A program made the position numbers and the translations under genes. Positions 18,542-28,354 of a DNA stretch of 64,000 bases are shown here, piece by piece; within the stretch, counting starts at the first letter, position 1, and every line of letters starts with the position of its first letter. Source of the stretch: Paenalcaligenes sp021793095 (GTDB taxonomy: Bacteria; Pseudomonadota; Gammaproteobacteria; Burkholderiales; Burkholderiaceae_B). The notes under the pieces are model-generated. The model ran no database searches, was not told where the DNA came from, and worked only from the letters and a program-made list of their open reading frames with translations. The stretch is taken from assembly GCA_027317645.1 (NCBI GenBank), contig DAHVQS010000002.1:1-64000 (forward strand), read 5' to 3'.

Positions 18542-19696
18542 ATGACACAGACAATTCAAATCAAAACATTGCCAACGGCCCAAGGGGACCAATCAGTAGG
18601 GGTGTTGACCCTTAACCGGCCCAATAATCTGAATAGCATTGATTTGCCAATGGTACGTGTGATGCTCGAGCAGCTACGTGCATGGCAGGCAGATAGCAAT
18701 ATTGTGGCTGTGGTGCTTCGGGGTGCGACCCCCAAGGCCTTTTCAGCAGGCGGAGATTTACACGCCCTCTACCAAAGCATGCTGGAGCATGGCCAGGATC
18801 AAAGCCCTTGGACAAATGATTATGGCCGAGATTTCTTTGCCCAAGAATACCAATTGGATCATCTGATTCATACTTATAAAAAGCCAATGATTGCGTTGGG
18901 CTTTGGGGTATTAATGGGCGGTGGCATTGGTGTCTTTACCGGTGCCAGTCACCGCGTGGTAGCGCCCAAAACGCGTTATGCCATGCCAGAGATTGCAATT
19001 GGATTATTCCCCGATGTGGCGGGCTCGTGGTTGCTCGCTCGCTTACCTGCGGGCATCGCACATACTTTAGTGATGACCGGTGCGCATATCAACGGGGCAG
19101 ATGCTTACTATTTGGGTTTAGCAGATTATTTATTTGACGAAAGCACAGGCGCTGAGTCCATTATTAAGGCCTTGTGTGATGCTCAGTGGGTAGGATGCCC
19201 TTATGCTGTCACCAGTCGTGTGCTGAGTACCTATCATCAACCCAGTTTGAGTAAACTAGGGGTATTGATCCCGCATTATGATCGATTGAGAGCACTGGGC
19301 GCAAATACAGACTTTAATACTTTGTGTGAGCAATACGCTTGGTGGGCTGAGCCTGACCAGATGGGCGCCGAGCGCGATCCTTGGCTGCAACGCGCGGGCG
19401 AGCAGTTCTTGGCGGGCAGTCCGTTGTCCATTTATTTAAGCTACGAACTGCTGAGATTAAATCGCCATTTTTCTTTGGCAGAGGCATTTCAAATCGATTT
19501 TAATGTGGCCATGCATTGTTTGGCGCATCATGATTTCAAAGAGGGTATTCGCGCTTTAATTATTGATAAAGATCGCGATCCGCAATGGACACACTCAGCG
19601 CCCCAAGCGGTGAGCTGGGATGAAATTATGCGGTTTTTAACCCCTGTACACCCCAAAGATGTAGAACATCCACTCCAGCATTTGGCGGACAATTAA
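18542..19696 (+). CDS. Enoyl-CoA hydratase/isomerase family, 3-hydroxyisobutyryl-CoA hydrolase type
   Basis: Crotonase-fold protein. SAGGDLHALYQSM near residues 64-76 and the oxyanion-hole segment GVLMGGGIGVFTGASHRVV near 121-139 are present. MPEIAIGLFPDVAGSWLLA near 147-165 is close to the MPE-IGLFPDVG signature of 3-hydroxyisobutyryl-CoA hydrolases (valine degradation). The length of 384 and the C-terminal extension also fit that subgroup rather than a 260-residue hydratase. I place the start at ATG 18542 because AAAGGAAAG is well spaced from it; a GTG at 18536 is too close. Substrate is not proven by sequence. Confidence 0.8.
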   Translation: MTQTIQIKTLPTAQGDQSVGVLTLNRPNNLNSIDLPMVRVMLEQLRAWQADSNIVAVVLRGATPKAFSAGGDLHALYQSMLEHGQDQSPWTNDYGRDFFAQEYQLDHLIHTYKKPMIALGFGVLMGGGIGVFTGASHRVVAPKTRYAMPEIAIGLFPDVAGSWLLARLPAGIAHTLVMTGAHINGADAYYLGLADYLFDESTGAESIIKALCDAQWVGCPYAVTSRVLSTYHQPSLSKLGVLIPHYDRLRALGANTDFNTLCEQYAWWAEPDQMGAERDPWLQRAGEQFLAGSPLSIYLSYELLRLNRHFSLAEAFQIDFNVAMHCLAHHDFKEGIRALIIDKDRDPQWTHSAPQAVSWDEIMRFLTPVHPKDVEHPLQHLADN

Positions 19697-19725
19697 TATA
19701 AGAGGTGATGCCGACCTCTGATTTA

Positions 19726-19754
19726 ATGCCCGCCTCAGCATGTTAGGCGGGCAT
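19726..19754. terminator. Palindromic hairpin between convergent genes
   Basis: Perfect 10-bp stem ATGCCCGCCT (19726-19735) and AGGCGGGCAT (19745-19754) with a nine-base loop, between the crotonase-family gene and ygfZ, which converge. There is no good T run on either strand, so it is a terminator-like hairpin or transcript-end stabiliser. Confidence 0.6.
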
Positions 19755-19808
19755 GCAATTAAATGCGCACCATGCCCCTGGAGTGAGGCCAAAACAGTCA
19801 CTTTGGGT

Positions 19809-20807
19809 TTATTTCTTCTTTTCCCAGGGCAATTGATCCTCGAAAGGTAGGGCGGCGTGTGTCAATACCAGTTCGGGGTGATTAGCTGGGGCAAGTTGCG
19901 CATGATTGAGTATGTGATCAAGCTGAGTTTCAACCAGTGCCCATAGCTGCTCTGCATTTAAAGAGCAGCTGGCAATACGCCCAACAGCACGTGCGTTTTG
20001 AGCCTCTGAACCTGCCTCAGGGGCTAAAATGACATCAGTGCCAATGAGCGCTTTTGCTGCTGATTCATCAATAGGTGTGTCCGCCTTGCCGATGGGTGCC
20101 TGCATTAATACTGCCCGCTTGCGGATGGTTGCACGATAGTGGCTACGTGCCACCACCTCTTGGCCGGGAAAACAACCCTTGGCAAAATTCACTGCCGGTA
20201 AGATATCCAGATTAATATTTTGAGGGATGAACAGCTCGGTATTTTGCTCAGTAATCCATGCCCAACCCGTCATTACTTCTTGGCATAGCCAAGCCTCTGG
20301 TTTGATGAGAGACTCTGCCTGTAGAGGCGTCTCTTGGTTGGTAGGACCATCTAGGTCGATCAACCAAAAACGCTCGGCCTGCTCTTGGGTACCCGCCGCT
20401 TGGATACTCAAAACATTGCCTTCCCAGTGCATCGGTAACTGCCATTCATTGGCGGCGACAGGATCACTGGACTGACCTGATAATACTGGATGATTACTGC
20501 CTACTACCACCGCATCTGCAAGTAATTCCATGGTGACCTTCGAGCGCAATACGTACATTTGTAGTCTACGCAACAAGGTTTCTGCCATGCTTTCATGCAG
20601 CATCAAGTAAAAAGTATCGGGTTTCTCAGCGTGCCGCCAATACAGGCCATCCACCATCACGCGCCCTTGAGGGGTACAGTATGCGAATAAGCGGGCTTGG
20701 TCTGCCGTTAAATCATTGACGGACTGAGTGAGTTGATTATGCAAAAAATCTTGTGCATCCACTCCTTGGCAGGCAATGATGCTAAATGGTAAACGGTGTT
20801 TATTCAT
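19809..20807 (-). CDS. ygfZ: Folate-binding Fe-S cluster assembly protein YgfZ
   Basis: Tetrahydrofolate-dependent protein needed for activity of some Fe-S enzymes such as MiaB; its fold is like the glycine cleavage T protein. The family signature KGCFPGQEVVARSHYR is near residues 214-229, with the conserved Cys. Length is 332 residues. The start at 20807 gives MNKHRLPFSIIACQGVDAQDFLHNQLTQ, matching the family N-terminus. It is divergent from mltG, with 196 bp between. Confidence 0.93.
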   Translation of the reverse strand: MNKHRLPFSIIACQGVDAQDFLHNQLTQSVNDLTADQARLFAYCTPQGRVMVDGLYWRHAEKPDTFYLMLHESMAETLLRRLQMYVLRSKVTMELLADAVVVGSNHPVLSGQSSDPVAANEWQLPMHWEGNVLSIQAAGTQEQAERFWLIDLDGPTNQETPLQAESLIKPEAWLCQEVMTGWAWITEQNTELFIPQNINLDILPAVNFAKGCFPGQEVVARSHYRATIRKRAVLMQAPIGKADTPIDESAAKALIGTDVILAPEAGSEAQNARAVGRIASCSLNAEQLWALVETQLDHILNHAQLAPANHPELVLTHAALPFEDQLPWEKKK

Positions 20808-21003
20808 ATTTAAAGGCTAGTTGTTAAAGTAAAAATAGACGGCTATTAACTATAACAACACTGTATCAAAGTCAATTTTATAAGCCTAGTAATTCCTCTG
20901 TTTCTGCAGTGCTAAACTTTAGCGCCTATCTAGGCTATTATGATGCTTTACATTGGGCGGCGGGAATTATTTACACTTGATTGGGTGGGTCGGTTAAGTA
21001 ACG

Positions 21004-22014
21004 ATGAGGCGTTCTGCACGAAAATTATTATTGGGCCTTTTAGCCTTGATTATTGTCATCGCATTGGTAGGCTGGAGTGGTTGGTGGTGGGTGATGCAAC
21101 GTGCGGTGCCCATGAATGGTCCGACGGTGGACTATACCGTTGAGCGAGGGATGGGGCCACGTCAAATCGCGCGTCAAATGTCTGCGGCAGGTGTGGCGCT
21201 ACATGAGGACAGCTTTGTGTTGTTGGCACGTTATGCCGAGACGGATAAGAGCCTCAAGGCAGGTGCTTATCAGGCGCAATCAGGGGATACTTTATGGGAT
21301 CTTTTGCAGCGCATGGTCGATGGTGATATGCTGCAAACCCGCATCACTTTTGTTGAGGGGTGGACCTTTGCACAAATGATGAATGCATTGGCAAACCATC
21401 CTGATGTAAAAAGCACTTTGGCGGATCATTCGCCGGCAGAGATTGCTCAACAGCTCGATATGCCATCAGAGCACCCCGAGGGTCTGTTTTATCCTGACAC
21501 CTATGTTTTCGTACCGGGGACAACTGATTTGGTGTTACTCCAGAGGGCTTATGAGTTTCAGTTAGAGCTGATAGAGACATTATGGGCGCAACGGGCCGCT
21601 GATCTGCCGATAGAGACGCCTTATGAGGCTCTTATTTTAGCGTCAATTATAGAAAAGGAGACCGGTCGGGCTGAGGATCGCAAGCGTATTGCCGGCGTAT
21701 TTATCAATCGCTTACGCGCCGGGATGCTGTTGCAAACAGACCCAACCGTCATTTATGGGATGGGTGAGCGCTATGAAGGGCGCATTCGCAAGGTTGACTT
21801 GACGACAGATACACCTTGGAACACTTATACGCGCCCTGGCTTACCCCCAACGCCCATTGCATTGCCCGGCAAAGCTTCGATCATGGCAGCTTTACATCCC
21901 GAAGAGCATGATTATTACTATTTTGTTTCTCGGGGTGATGGCAGCAGTGAGTTTTCAAAAACACTGCAGCAGCACAATAGCGCAGTGGCAAAATATATTC
22001 TCAGACGTAATTGA
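21004..22014 (+). CDS. mltG: Endolytic murein transglycosylase MltG
   Basis: Inner-membrane lytic transglycosylase that cuts nascent glycan strands and sets their length. One N-terminal membrane segment (about residues 8-30) is followed by a LysM-like region and the YceG domain. The catalytic Glu is in ILASIIEKETGRAEDR near 214-229, followed by GVFINRLRAGMLLQTDPTVIYGMG. Length is 336 residues. tmk begins 6 bp after its stop, the conserved mltG-tmk-holB-tatD order. Confidence 0.96.
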   Translation: MRRSARKLLLGLLALIIVIALVGWSGWWWVMQRAVPMNGPTVDYTVERGMGPRQIARQMSAAGVALHEDSFVLLARYAETDKSLKAGAYQAQSGDTLWDLLQRMVDGDMLQTRITFVEGWTFAQMMNALANHPDVKSTLADHSPAEIAQQLDMPSEHPEGLFYPDTYVFVPGTTDLVLLQRAYEFQLELIETLWAQRAADLPIETPYEALILASIIEKETGRAEDRKRIAGVFINRLRAGMLLQTDPTVIYGMGERYEGRIRKVDLTTDTPWNTYTRPGLPPTPIALPGKASIMAALHPEEHDYYYFVSRGDGSSEFSKTLQQHNSAVAKYILRRN

Positions 22015-22020
22015 GGAATA

Positions 22021-22659
22021 ATGACACAACAAGGTTTGTTTTTAACCCTAGAGGGGGTTGATGGGGCCGGTAAAAGCACCCACATCCCTTTTATGAAACA
22101 AGTACTCCAAGACCACAATATCCCTGTTGTGGTGACTCGCGAACCGGGGGGGACCCCACTAGGGGAGTCTCTGCGCGAATTGTTATTACAGCAGCCCATG
22201 CGGCTCAAGACCGAGTGTTTGCTCATGTTTGCAGCGCGTAACGAGCACACCCAAACGCGTATTATTCCGGCCTTAAAAAAGGGGCAATGGGTACTATGCG
22301 ATCGATATACCGATGCGAGCTATGCCTACCAAGGTGGGGGACGAGCTTTGGGTGCCGAGCAGATACGCGTTTTAGAGCAATGGGTGCATGCCGGCTTACA
22401 ACCCAATCGTACATGGTTATTTGATGTGCCTTTAGAGTTAGCGCGTCAGAGGATGCTAAACACTCGAGTGTTGGACCGCTTTGAAAAAGAAGATGTAGAA
22501 TTCTTTATACGGACACAACAAGCGTACTATGACCGAGTGCATCAAGATCCACAACGTTTTTATATGGTTGATGCCAGTAAAGACATCCCCACCATTCAAA
22601 AACAGCTCAAAACTGAGCTCATCGAGCTCATTGAAAATTGGCGTAACGCTCATACCTAA
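22021..22659 (+). CDS. tmk: Thymidylate kinase
   Basis: Phosphorylates dTMP to dTDP. The P-loop LEGVDGAGKSTH lies near residues 9-20, the DR(Y/H) motif is in CDRYTDASYAYQGGGR near 92-107, and the lid region is RFEKEDVEFF near 153-162. Length is 212 residues. It sits between mltG and holB. Confidence 0.96.
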   Translation: MTQQGLFLTLEGVDGAGKSTHIPFMKQVLQDHNIPVVVTREPGGTPLGESLRELLLQQPMRLKTECLLMFAARNEHTQTRIIPALKKGQWVLCDRYTDASYAYQGGGRALGAEQIRVLEQWVHAGLQPNRTWLFDVPLELARQRMLNTRVLDRFEKEDVEFFIRTQQAYYDRVHQDPQRFYMVDASKDIPTIQKQLKTELIELIENWRNAHT

Positions 22660-22691
22660 ACGCTGTATTCAAAATATTAGTTGGTCAGTTC

Positions 22692-23702
22692 ATGCAATTA
22701 TTCCCTTGGTTTGAAGCAATAGCGAATCGCTTCCTAAAAAATAAAGCGCAGTTAGCCCATGCGTGGCTACTGACGGGTGCCCAGGGGATTGGCAAATTTC
22801 AATTGGGGCAGTTTTTAGCTGCTTCCTTACTGTGCGAGCAGCCTAGTGCATTGGGACATGCCTGCGGAGTGTGTCAGGCCTGCCATTGGGTAGGCAGCGG
22901 GACACATCCTGATTTGAAATATGTATATCCCGCCGCGCTCCATGCACAGCTCTTTCCTGAGCAAGAGCCCGCCGACAAAGAGCAAAAATCGCAGGAAATA
23001 CGTATCGAACAGCTGCGTGCACTGGATGACTGGTTTTATGCCAGCACTCAGCGAGCGGGTTTTCGTGTCGTGATCTTTTATCCTGCCCACCAAATTAATG
23101 GGGTGACTGCAAATGCGCTGCTAAAGATTCTCGAAGAGCCCATGCCGCGCACCGTTTTTTTCTTGATCAGCAGCCAAGCGCCATTGATGTTACCGACGAT
23201 ACGTTCTCGCTGCCAAATAATGCGCTTGAATAGTCCCACCAAAGAACAGGCGTTGTCTTGGTTGGCCGCCCAAGAGGTGTCTCATGCGGAACAATGGCTG
23301 GCAGCCTATGACGGAGCGCCACTGACCGCCTGGCATGCGGCACAAATCGATGAGCGACCTATCCCTGAATGGCTAGAGCGCTTAGTCATGGCTTTGCAGG
23401 AACGCCAACGCGCTGGTGTGTATGCCTTATTACCGATCATTGAGCCTTTAGCATTTGAGCACTTATTAACAGCATTGCAGCGTTTGTTGATGGATATACA
23501 GTATTGCCAATTTACAATCGAGGCACGTCATTATGTCCAATTGCAGGGACAGTTACAACAGCTCGCACAACGCAGTTCACCCCAAGCGGTGGCTTTTTTA
23601 TTAAACCAGCTGACTCAAAGCCAAAGCACAGCACATCATCCTTTTAATCAAAAATTGCGCGTCCATCGGCTATTAGATCAACTGTATGGTGCATTTGCAT
23701 AG
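22692..23702 (+). CDS. holB: DNA polymerase III subunit delta prime
   Basis: Clamp-loader subunit. AAA+ features are AHAWLLTGAQGIGKFQLG near residues 22-39, a four-Cys zinc module (CEQ...CGVCQAC) near 53-70, NALLKILEEPMPRTVFFLIS near 140-159 and the arginine-finger segment TIRSRC near 168-173. Length is 336 residues. The Walker A is degenerate (GAQGIGK), consistent with delta prime not binding ATP productively. In the tmk-holB-tatD cluster; many relatives carry a PilZ gene between holB and tatD, which is missing here. Confidence 0.93.
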   Translation: MQLFPWFEAIANRFLKNKAQLAHAWLLTGAQGIGKFQLGQFLAASLLCEQPSALGHACGVCQACHWVGSGTHPDLKYVYPAALHAQLFPEQEPADKEQKSQEIRIEQLRALDDWFYASTQRAGFRVVIFYPAHQINGVTANALLKILEEPMPRTVFFLISSQAPLMLPTIRSRCQIMRLNSPTKEQALSWLAAQEVSHAEQWLAAYDGAPLTAWHAAQIDERPIPEWLERLVMALQERQRAGVYALLPIIEPLAFEHLLTALQRLLMDIQYCQFTIEARHYVQLQGQLQQLAQRSSPQAVAFLLNQLTQSQSTAHHPFNQKLRVHRLLDQLYGAFA

Positions 23703-23805
23703 AAATGCGGTTTACACGCGTTTAGGGGCAATTAATATAATTTAGACCCAAACACTGTTTTAAAATTAAAAGGATATTTAAAAATTCCAACATCGCGAGA
23801 GATTT

Positions 23806-24576
23806 ATGTTTGTAGATTCTCATTGTCATATTGATTTCCCGCAGCTGCGGGATCAATTTAGTCAGGTCTTGGCCAATATGCAAGATCACCAGGTCGAGCA
23901 TGCGCTTGTGGTGAGCGTGGATATTGAGGCTTGGCCGGATTTAATAGCCATGGTTGAGAAAAAGCCTCAGCTAAGCGCTTCAGTGGGTGTGCATCCAGGT
24001 TATAAAGAGGCACAGGAGCCAACCGCCCAAGAGTTGATAGAGCTTGCCCAGCATCCTAAGGTCGTGGCGATTGGTGAAACCGGTTTAGATTATTATCGCT
24101 TAGAAGAGCCCCTTGATTGGCAAAGAGAGCGGTTTGAGCGTCATTTATTGGTCAGCCGCAAAACAGGGCTACCCACGATTATTCATACTCGTGCGGCAGC
24201 GGCAGACACCTTGGCGATTATGAGAGATGCGCAAAGCCACGAGGTCGGTGGCGTGATGCACTGCTTTACTGAGACCAAAGAGGTGGCAAAAGCAGCGATG
24301 GATATGAATTACTATATTTCATTTTCTGGGATCGTGACTTTCAAAAGCGCGACGGAACTACAGGCAGTCGCCCGCTATGTCCCGCTTGATAGGATGTTGA
24401 TAGAAACGGATTCTCCGTACTTAGCCCCAGTGCCTCACCGCGGTAAGACCAATGAGCCCGCAAATGTTAAATATGTCGCCGAGTTTATAGCCGCGTTACG
24501 TGGGGTGGATGTTGAAACAATTGCTCAAGCAACCACTGATAATTTCTATAAACTTTTCAATAAGATAGAACATTAA
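23806..24576 (+). CDS. tatD: TatD-family metal-dependent hydrolase (DNase)
   Basis: TIM-barrel hydrolase; TatD homologues act as 3'-5' exonucleases. The metal-site motifs are FVDSHCHIDF at residues 2-11, AIGETGLDYYR near 87-97, PTIIHTRAA near 123-131, GGVMHCFTET near 148-157 and LIETDSPYLAP near 203-213. Length is 256 residues. More precisely a TatD/YcfH-type member by its holB linkage. It is preceded by 103 bp without a visible gene. Confidence 0.93.
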   Translation: MFVDSHCHIDFPQLRDQFSQVLANMQDHQVEHALVVSVDIEAWPDLIAMVEKKPQLSASVGVHPGYKEAQEPTAQELIELAQHPKVVAIGETGLDYYRLEEPLDWQRERFERHLLVSRKTGLPTIIHTRAAAADTLAIMRDAQSHEVGGVMHCFTETKEVAKAAMDMNYYISFSGIVTFKSATELQAVARYVPLDRMLIETDSPYLAPVPHRGKTNEPANVKYVAEFIAALRGVDVETIAQATTDNFYKLFNKIEH

Positions 24577-24635
24577 CTTAATCCCAAACTTTAAGTTAAC
24601 AGCGGCTGTTCACGGGTATAAATTGAGGGAGCACG

Positions 24636-25403
24636 ATGGGTTCAATTAAAAACAAATTTAAGCGATATGTAATCGTGGGCGTTTGCGGTCTTGCCATGCA
24701 TGCTACAGCGATGGCGCAGACAACAGACAGTAGTCAGCAATTTTGGAATGATGTGGTGAATGATCGCCGTGCTGCAGTGCAGCGGCAGTTACAATCGGGT
24801 CTCGATCCCAATGTGAAAAGCAATGAGGGAGAGCCGGCCATCATGTGGGCCATTCAAAACGGTTCATGGGATGTCTACGACATATTTGCCCAAGCCCCTG
24901 GTCTGGATCCCAACATTACCAATGAAAATAATGAGACACCTTTGATGTACCTCGCTATCGTAGGCGAACTAGAGCGCGCTCAGAGTCTCTATGAGCAGGG
25001 GGCCAAAATTAATCGTTTGGGTTGGACTCCATTGCACTACGCTGCATCAAAAGGGCAGGTAGAGTTTGCGCAGTGGCTGCTTGAGGAGGGTGCCTTTATT
25101 CATGCACCCGCTCCAGACGGAACTACGGCACTGATGATGGCGGCATTTTCTGGAGACAGAAAAATGGTTGATTTGTTGCTTGAAGCGGGGGCAGATTTAA
25201 AAGCTGTGAATACGAATTATCATACTGCTGTTGATTGGGCGGAATCCGCCAAGCATAATAGTTTGGCGCGGTATTTGCGCGAGCTACAGGAAAAGCCCCA
25301 AGGCCAAGCCCAGCAAACTGAGTCTGGGTCTGAGTCTGCCCCAGAAACATCCACAGAATCGACTGGGACTGGTAAATATTTTGATTTAGATCGGTTTGAT
25401 TAA
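24636..25403 (+). CDS. Exported ankyrin-repeat protein
   Basis: Residues 1 to about 27 look like a signal peptide ending AMAQ, so the protein is probably periplasmic. Ankyrin repeats cover about 45-205: the clearest are GWTPLHYAASKGQVEFAQWL, GTTALMMAAFSGDRKMVDLL and NYHTAVDWAESAKHNSLARYL. A low-complexity Ser/Glu/Thr/Gln tail (about 215-245) follows. Length is 255 residues. No partner or pathway is evident; ankyrin proteins mediate protein contacts. Lies 59 bp after tatD and ends at a strong hairpin. Confidence 0.85.
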   Translation: MGSIKNKFKRYVIVGVCGLAMHATAMAQTTDSSQQFWNDVVNDRRAAVQRQLQSGLDPNVKSNEGEPAIMWAIQNGSWDVYDIFAQAPGLDPNITNENNETPLMYLAIVGELERAQSLYEQGAKINRLGWTPLHYAASKGQVEFAQWLLEEGAFIHAPAPDGTTALMMAAFSGDRKMVDLLLEAGADLKAVNTNYHTAVDWAESAKHNSLARYLRELQEKPQGQAQQTESGSESAPETSTESTGTGKYFDLDRFD

Positions 25404-25409
25404 GTAGAT

Positions 25410-25440
25410 AGCGACCGAAATCTTTAAGATTACGGTCGCT
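25410..25440. terminator. Hairpin between ankyrin gene and ugpC
   Basis: Stem AGCGACCG (25410-25417) and CGGTCGCT (25433-25440), with an inner AATCT/AGATT pair, between two converging genes. It probably ends transcription from both sides. Confidence 0.75.
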
Positions 25441-25449
25441 GGTGGCTAT

Positions 25450-26538
25450 TTATTCAAATTCGATACGGCGCTGAGTCTCTTTGTTAAACCAATGTAGGGG
25501 TTGCCCTTGGTTGAGGCCAATTTGGATGACCTCATCTAGCTCGAGAGGATAGCGCGCCGTTTCTTCGGTAGAACAACGCACAACTACGGGATAGTCACCC
25601 AATCGCGCGTGGATCAGCTGCTCTGAGCCGAGCACCTCGACCATTTCTATATCCACCTCCATGCCCGTTTGGTGCAAACCAATGTGCTCTGGACGTATGC
25701 CCATGATCACACTTTGGTTCTTCAACGCGTCAGGGATCAAATGAGGTTCAAATTGCAGTACCTGGCCCGCATCAGTGAGTATCTCTTTATTCTCATTGAT
25801 TTGAACAGGAATGAGGTTCATTGGTGGCGAGCCTATGAAACTCGCCACAAAGGTACTGGCAGGGGTGTTAAAGACCTCGTCGGGCGTTCCAATCTGCTCG
25901 GCAACCCCTTTATTCATCACCACCATCCGCTGCGCCAGCGTCATGGCCTCTACCTGGTCGTGCGTGACATAGAGGCTAGTGGTACGTAGACGTTGATGTA
26001 GCCTTTGGATCTCTAAACGCATTTGGACGCGCAGTTTGGCATCTAAGTTAGACAAGGGCTCGTCAAATAGAAAAACCTTGGGCTCGCGAACAATCGCCCG
26101 GCCCATAGCGACGCGTTGCCTTTGTCCACCCGATAATTCACGTGGGCGGCGCTCTAACAAATGGCTTAGCTCGAGTATTTTGGCGGCATTATGGACGCGT
26201 TCTTTAATCTCCTCTTTGGGAAATTTTTGAATCTTTAACCCATACGCCATATTGTCATAGACTTTCATATGCGGGTAGAGCGCATAGTTTTGAAAAACCA
26301 TGGCAATATCACGCTGTGCGGGTTCGTAATCATTCACCCGGTTTTCCGCTATATGAATATCGCCGCTGGTGATGGCCTCGAGGCCAGCCACCATGCGCAA
26401 TAAAGTGGACTTACCACAGCCCGAAGGGCCCACAATGACCACAAATTCACCAGCCTCAATGGCCATAGAAAAGTCTTTAATGACTTCAACATTGCCAGGG
26501 TAAATTTTGCCTACCTTGTCTAATACAACAGCAGCCAT
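25450..26538 (-). CDS. ugpC: sn-glycerol-3-phosphate ABC importer, ATP-binding protein
   Basis: ATPase of the CUT1 family (MalK/UgpC). Walker A is VGPSGCGKSTLLRMVAGLE near residues 37-55, the signature LSGGQRQRVAMGRAIVREP near 135-153 and Walker B VFLFDEPLSNLDA near 155-167, followed by a TOBE regulatory domain up to 362. The final gene of a ugpBAEC operon read on the minus strand; 24 bp separate it from ugpE. No ugpQ phosphodiesterase follows; the operon ends at the hairpin. Confidence 0.93.
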   Translation of the reverse strand: MAAVVLDKVGKIYPGNVEVIKDFSMAIEAGEFVVIVGPSGCGKSTLLRMVAGLEAITSGDIHIAENRVNDYEPAQRDIAMVFQNYALYPHMKVYDNMAYGLKIQKFPKEEIKERVHNAAKILELSHLLERRPRELSGGQRQRVAMGRAIVREPKVFLFDEPLSNLDAKLRVQMRLEIQRLHQRLRTTSLYVTHDQVEAMTLAQRMVVMNKGVAEQIGTPDEVFNTPASTFVASFIGSPPMNLIPVQINENKEILTDAGQVLQFEPHLIPDALKNQSVIMGIRPEHIGLHQTGMEVDIEMVEVLGSEQLIHARLGDYPVVVRCSTEETARYPLELDEVIQIGLNQGQPLHWFNKETQRRIEFE

Positions 26539-26562
26539 AACAAGCGTATCCTCATTGAGAGT

Positions 26563-27408
26563 TTATTTTTCCGAATCAATCAAGCCTTTGACAAACCAGC
26601 GTTGCATCACCAATACCACAATGGCAGGGGGGAGCATAGCCAGCATCGCTGTGGCCATCACGATATTCCAGCGGGTCACACTGTCACCACCAGAAATGAG
26701 GCGTTTAATACCCACCACAATAGGATACATCTCTTCGTTGGTTGTGATGATTAACGGCCAGAGGTATTGATTCCAACCATAAATGAATTGAATGACAAAC
26801 AGCGCCGCAATACTGGTTTTGGAAAGCGGCAATAAAATATCTTTGAAAAAGCGCATTGGGCTTGCACCGTCAATTCGTGCGGCTTCGACGAGTTCATCAG
26901 GCACGGTGAGGAAAAATTGACGGAATAAAAAGGTAGCCGTTGCGGAGGCGATTAAGGGCAACGTCAAGCCCACATAACTATTCAGCATTTTAAGATTGGC
27001 CACCACCTCATAAGTCGGCACAATACGCACTTCCACAGGTAGCATGAGCGTGATAAAGATCATCCAAAAGCACAGCATGCGGAAAGGAAAACGGAAATAC
27101 ACCACTGCGAATGCTGAAATCATGGAAATGGCGATTTTCCCTATGGAAATCACCAAGGCCATGACGGTACTGACCCAAAGCATCTTGCCTACCGGTGGCA
27201 TACTTTCGCCAGGAATACCAAATAAGGCGTGCTTGTAGTTTTCCCAAAAATGATCACCTATGGCCAATGACATAGGGGCTCGTGCGACCTCAGCTGTGGT
27301 TTGGGTCGATGCCACGAAAGTGAGATAGAGGGGAAAAGCAATGACCAAGACCCCTGCAATCAGGATCAGATGACTAAAGAGATCGAGCCAAGGACGTCGT
27401 TCTACCAT
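26563..27408 (-). CDS. ugpE: sn-glycerol-3-phosphate ABC importer, permease UgpE
   Basis: Inner-membrane permease with six predicted membrane segments. It begins MVERRPWLDLFSHLILIAGV, closely like E. coli UgpE. The EAA loop contacting the ATPase is VEAARIDGASPMRFFKDILLPL near residues 186-207. Length is 281 residues, equal to the usual UgpE length. It pairs with UgpA. Confidence 0.93.
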   Translation of the reverse strand: MVERRPWLDLFSHLILIAGVLVIAFPLYLTFVASTQTTAEVARAPMSLAIGDHFWENYKHALFGIPGESMPPVGKMLWVSTVMALVISIGKIAISMISAFAVVYFRFPFRMLCFWMIFITLMLPVEVRIVPTYEVVANLKMLNSYVGLTLPLIASATATFLFRQFFLTVPDELVEAARIDGASPMRFFKDILLPLSKTSIAALFVIQFIYGWNQYLWPLIITTNEEMYPIVVGIKRLISGGDSVTRWNIVMATAMLAMLPPAIVVLVMQRWFVKGLIDSEK

Positions 27409-27422
27409 TTCCTACTATTCCT

Positions 27423-28304
27423 TTAATAATTGACGCGGCGATCGATATAACGGAACTGGAACACCGTTAAGGCAATGACAATCAGCATCAAAATCACAGA
27501 TTGGGCGGCTGATGAGCCTAAATCCAAGCCTTTGAAACCAGTGTTATAGACTTTGTACACCAAAATTGCGGTGCTATTACCTGGGCCACCTTGGGTCACC
27601 AAATCAATCACGGCAAAGGTATCAAAAAAGGCATAAATCACATTCACTACCAATAAAAAGAAGGCAGTGGGTGATAATAGGGGGAATACAATTGACCAGA
27701 AACGGCGGAATGGGCCCGCACCATCAATGGCAGCGGCCTCTATTAGCGAGCGAGGAATAGACTGTAAACCCGCTAAGAAGAAGAGGAAGTTATAAGAGAT
27801 CTGCTTCCACACAGAGGCGAGGACCACCAGTGTCATGGCATCATCGGCACTGAGTCGAGGATTCCATTTTACCCCTAACTTGACCAACCATACGGCCAAT
27901 ACACCGACGGAAGGGGAAAACATGAATAACCATAAAACACCCGCCACAGCAGTAGCCACGGCATACGGCCAGATGAGTAGTGTTTTATAAAATGTTGCGG
28001 CACGAATCACACGATTGGCCATGACCGCTAAAAGCAGTGAAATGGTCAGGCCAAGAATAGCGACCCAAAAAGAAAACTGTGCAGTCACCCAGAATGACCG
28101 ACGATAACTGCTATCCGCCAGTAATTCTTGAAAATTTTGCAACCCTACAAAGCTGGCGCTAAAGCCAAAGGGGTCTTCGAGGTGGAAAGATTGCCACAGC
28201 GCTTGGCCAGCAGGCCAAAAAAAGAATACAAAAGTAACAATCAGCTGCGGGGCGAGCAATAAATAAGGTAGGGTCTTATGCTGGAATACGACTCGTTTAT
28301 CCAT
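27423..28304 (-). CDS. ugpA: sn-glycerol-3-phosphate ABC importer, permease UgpA
   Basis: Six-segment permease. Starting at 28304 gives MDKRVVFQHKTLPYLLLAPQ and 293 residues, as in the family (E. coli 295); an upstream in-frame start would add 11 residues without support. The EAA loop is IEAAAIDGAGPFRRFWSIVFPLL, near residues 187-209. Separated from ugpB by 129 bp that contain a strong hairpin, and from ugpE by 14 bp. Confidence 0.93.
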   Translation of the reverse strand: MDKRVVFQHKTLPYLLLAPQLIVTFVFFFWPAGQALWQSFHLEDPFGFSASFVGLQNFQELLADSSYRRSFWVTAQFSFWVAILGLTISLLLAVMANRVIRAATFYKTLLIWPYAVATAVAGVLWLFMFSPSVGVLAVWLVKLGVKWNPRLSADDAMTLVVLASVWKQISYNFLFFLAGLQSIPRSLIEAAAIDGAGPFRRFWSIVFPLLSPTAFFLLVVNVIYAFFDTFAVIDLVTQGGPGNSTAILVYKVYNTGFKGLDLGSSAAQSVILMLIVIALTVFQFRYIDRRVNY

Positions 28305-28354
28305 GGCGACGAGGTGCTTGCGTGGCAGAGAACGCAACAGTAAGGGTTAAATGA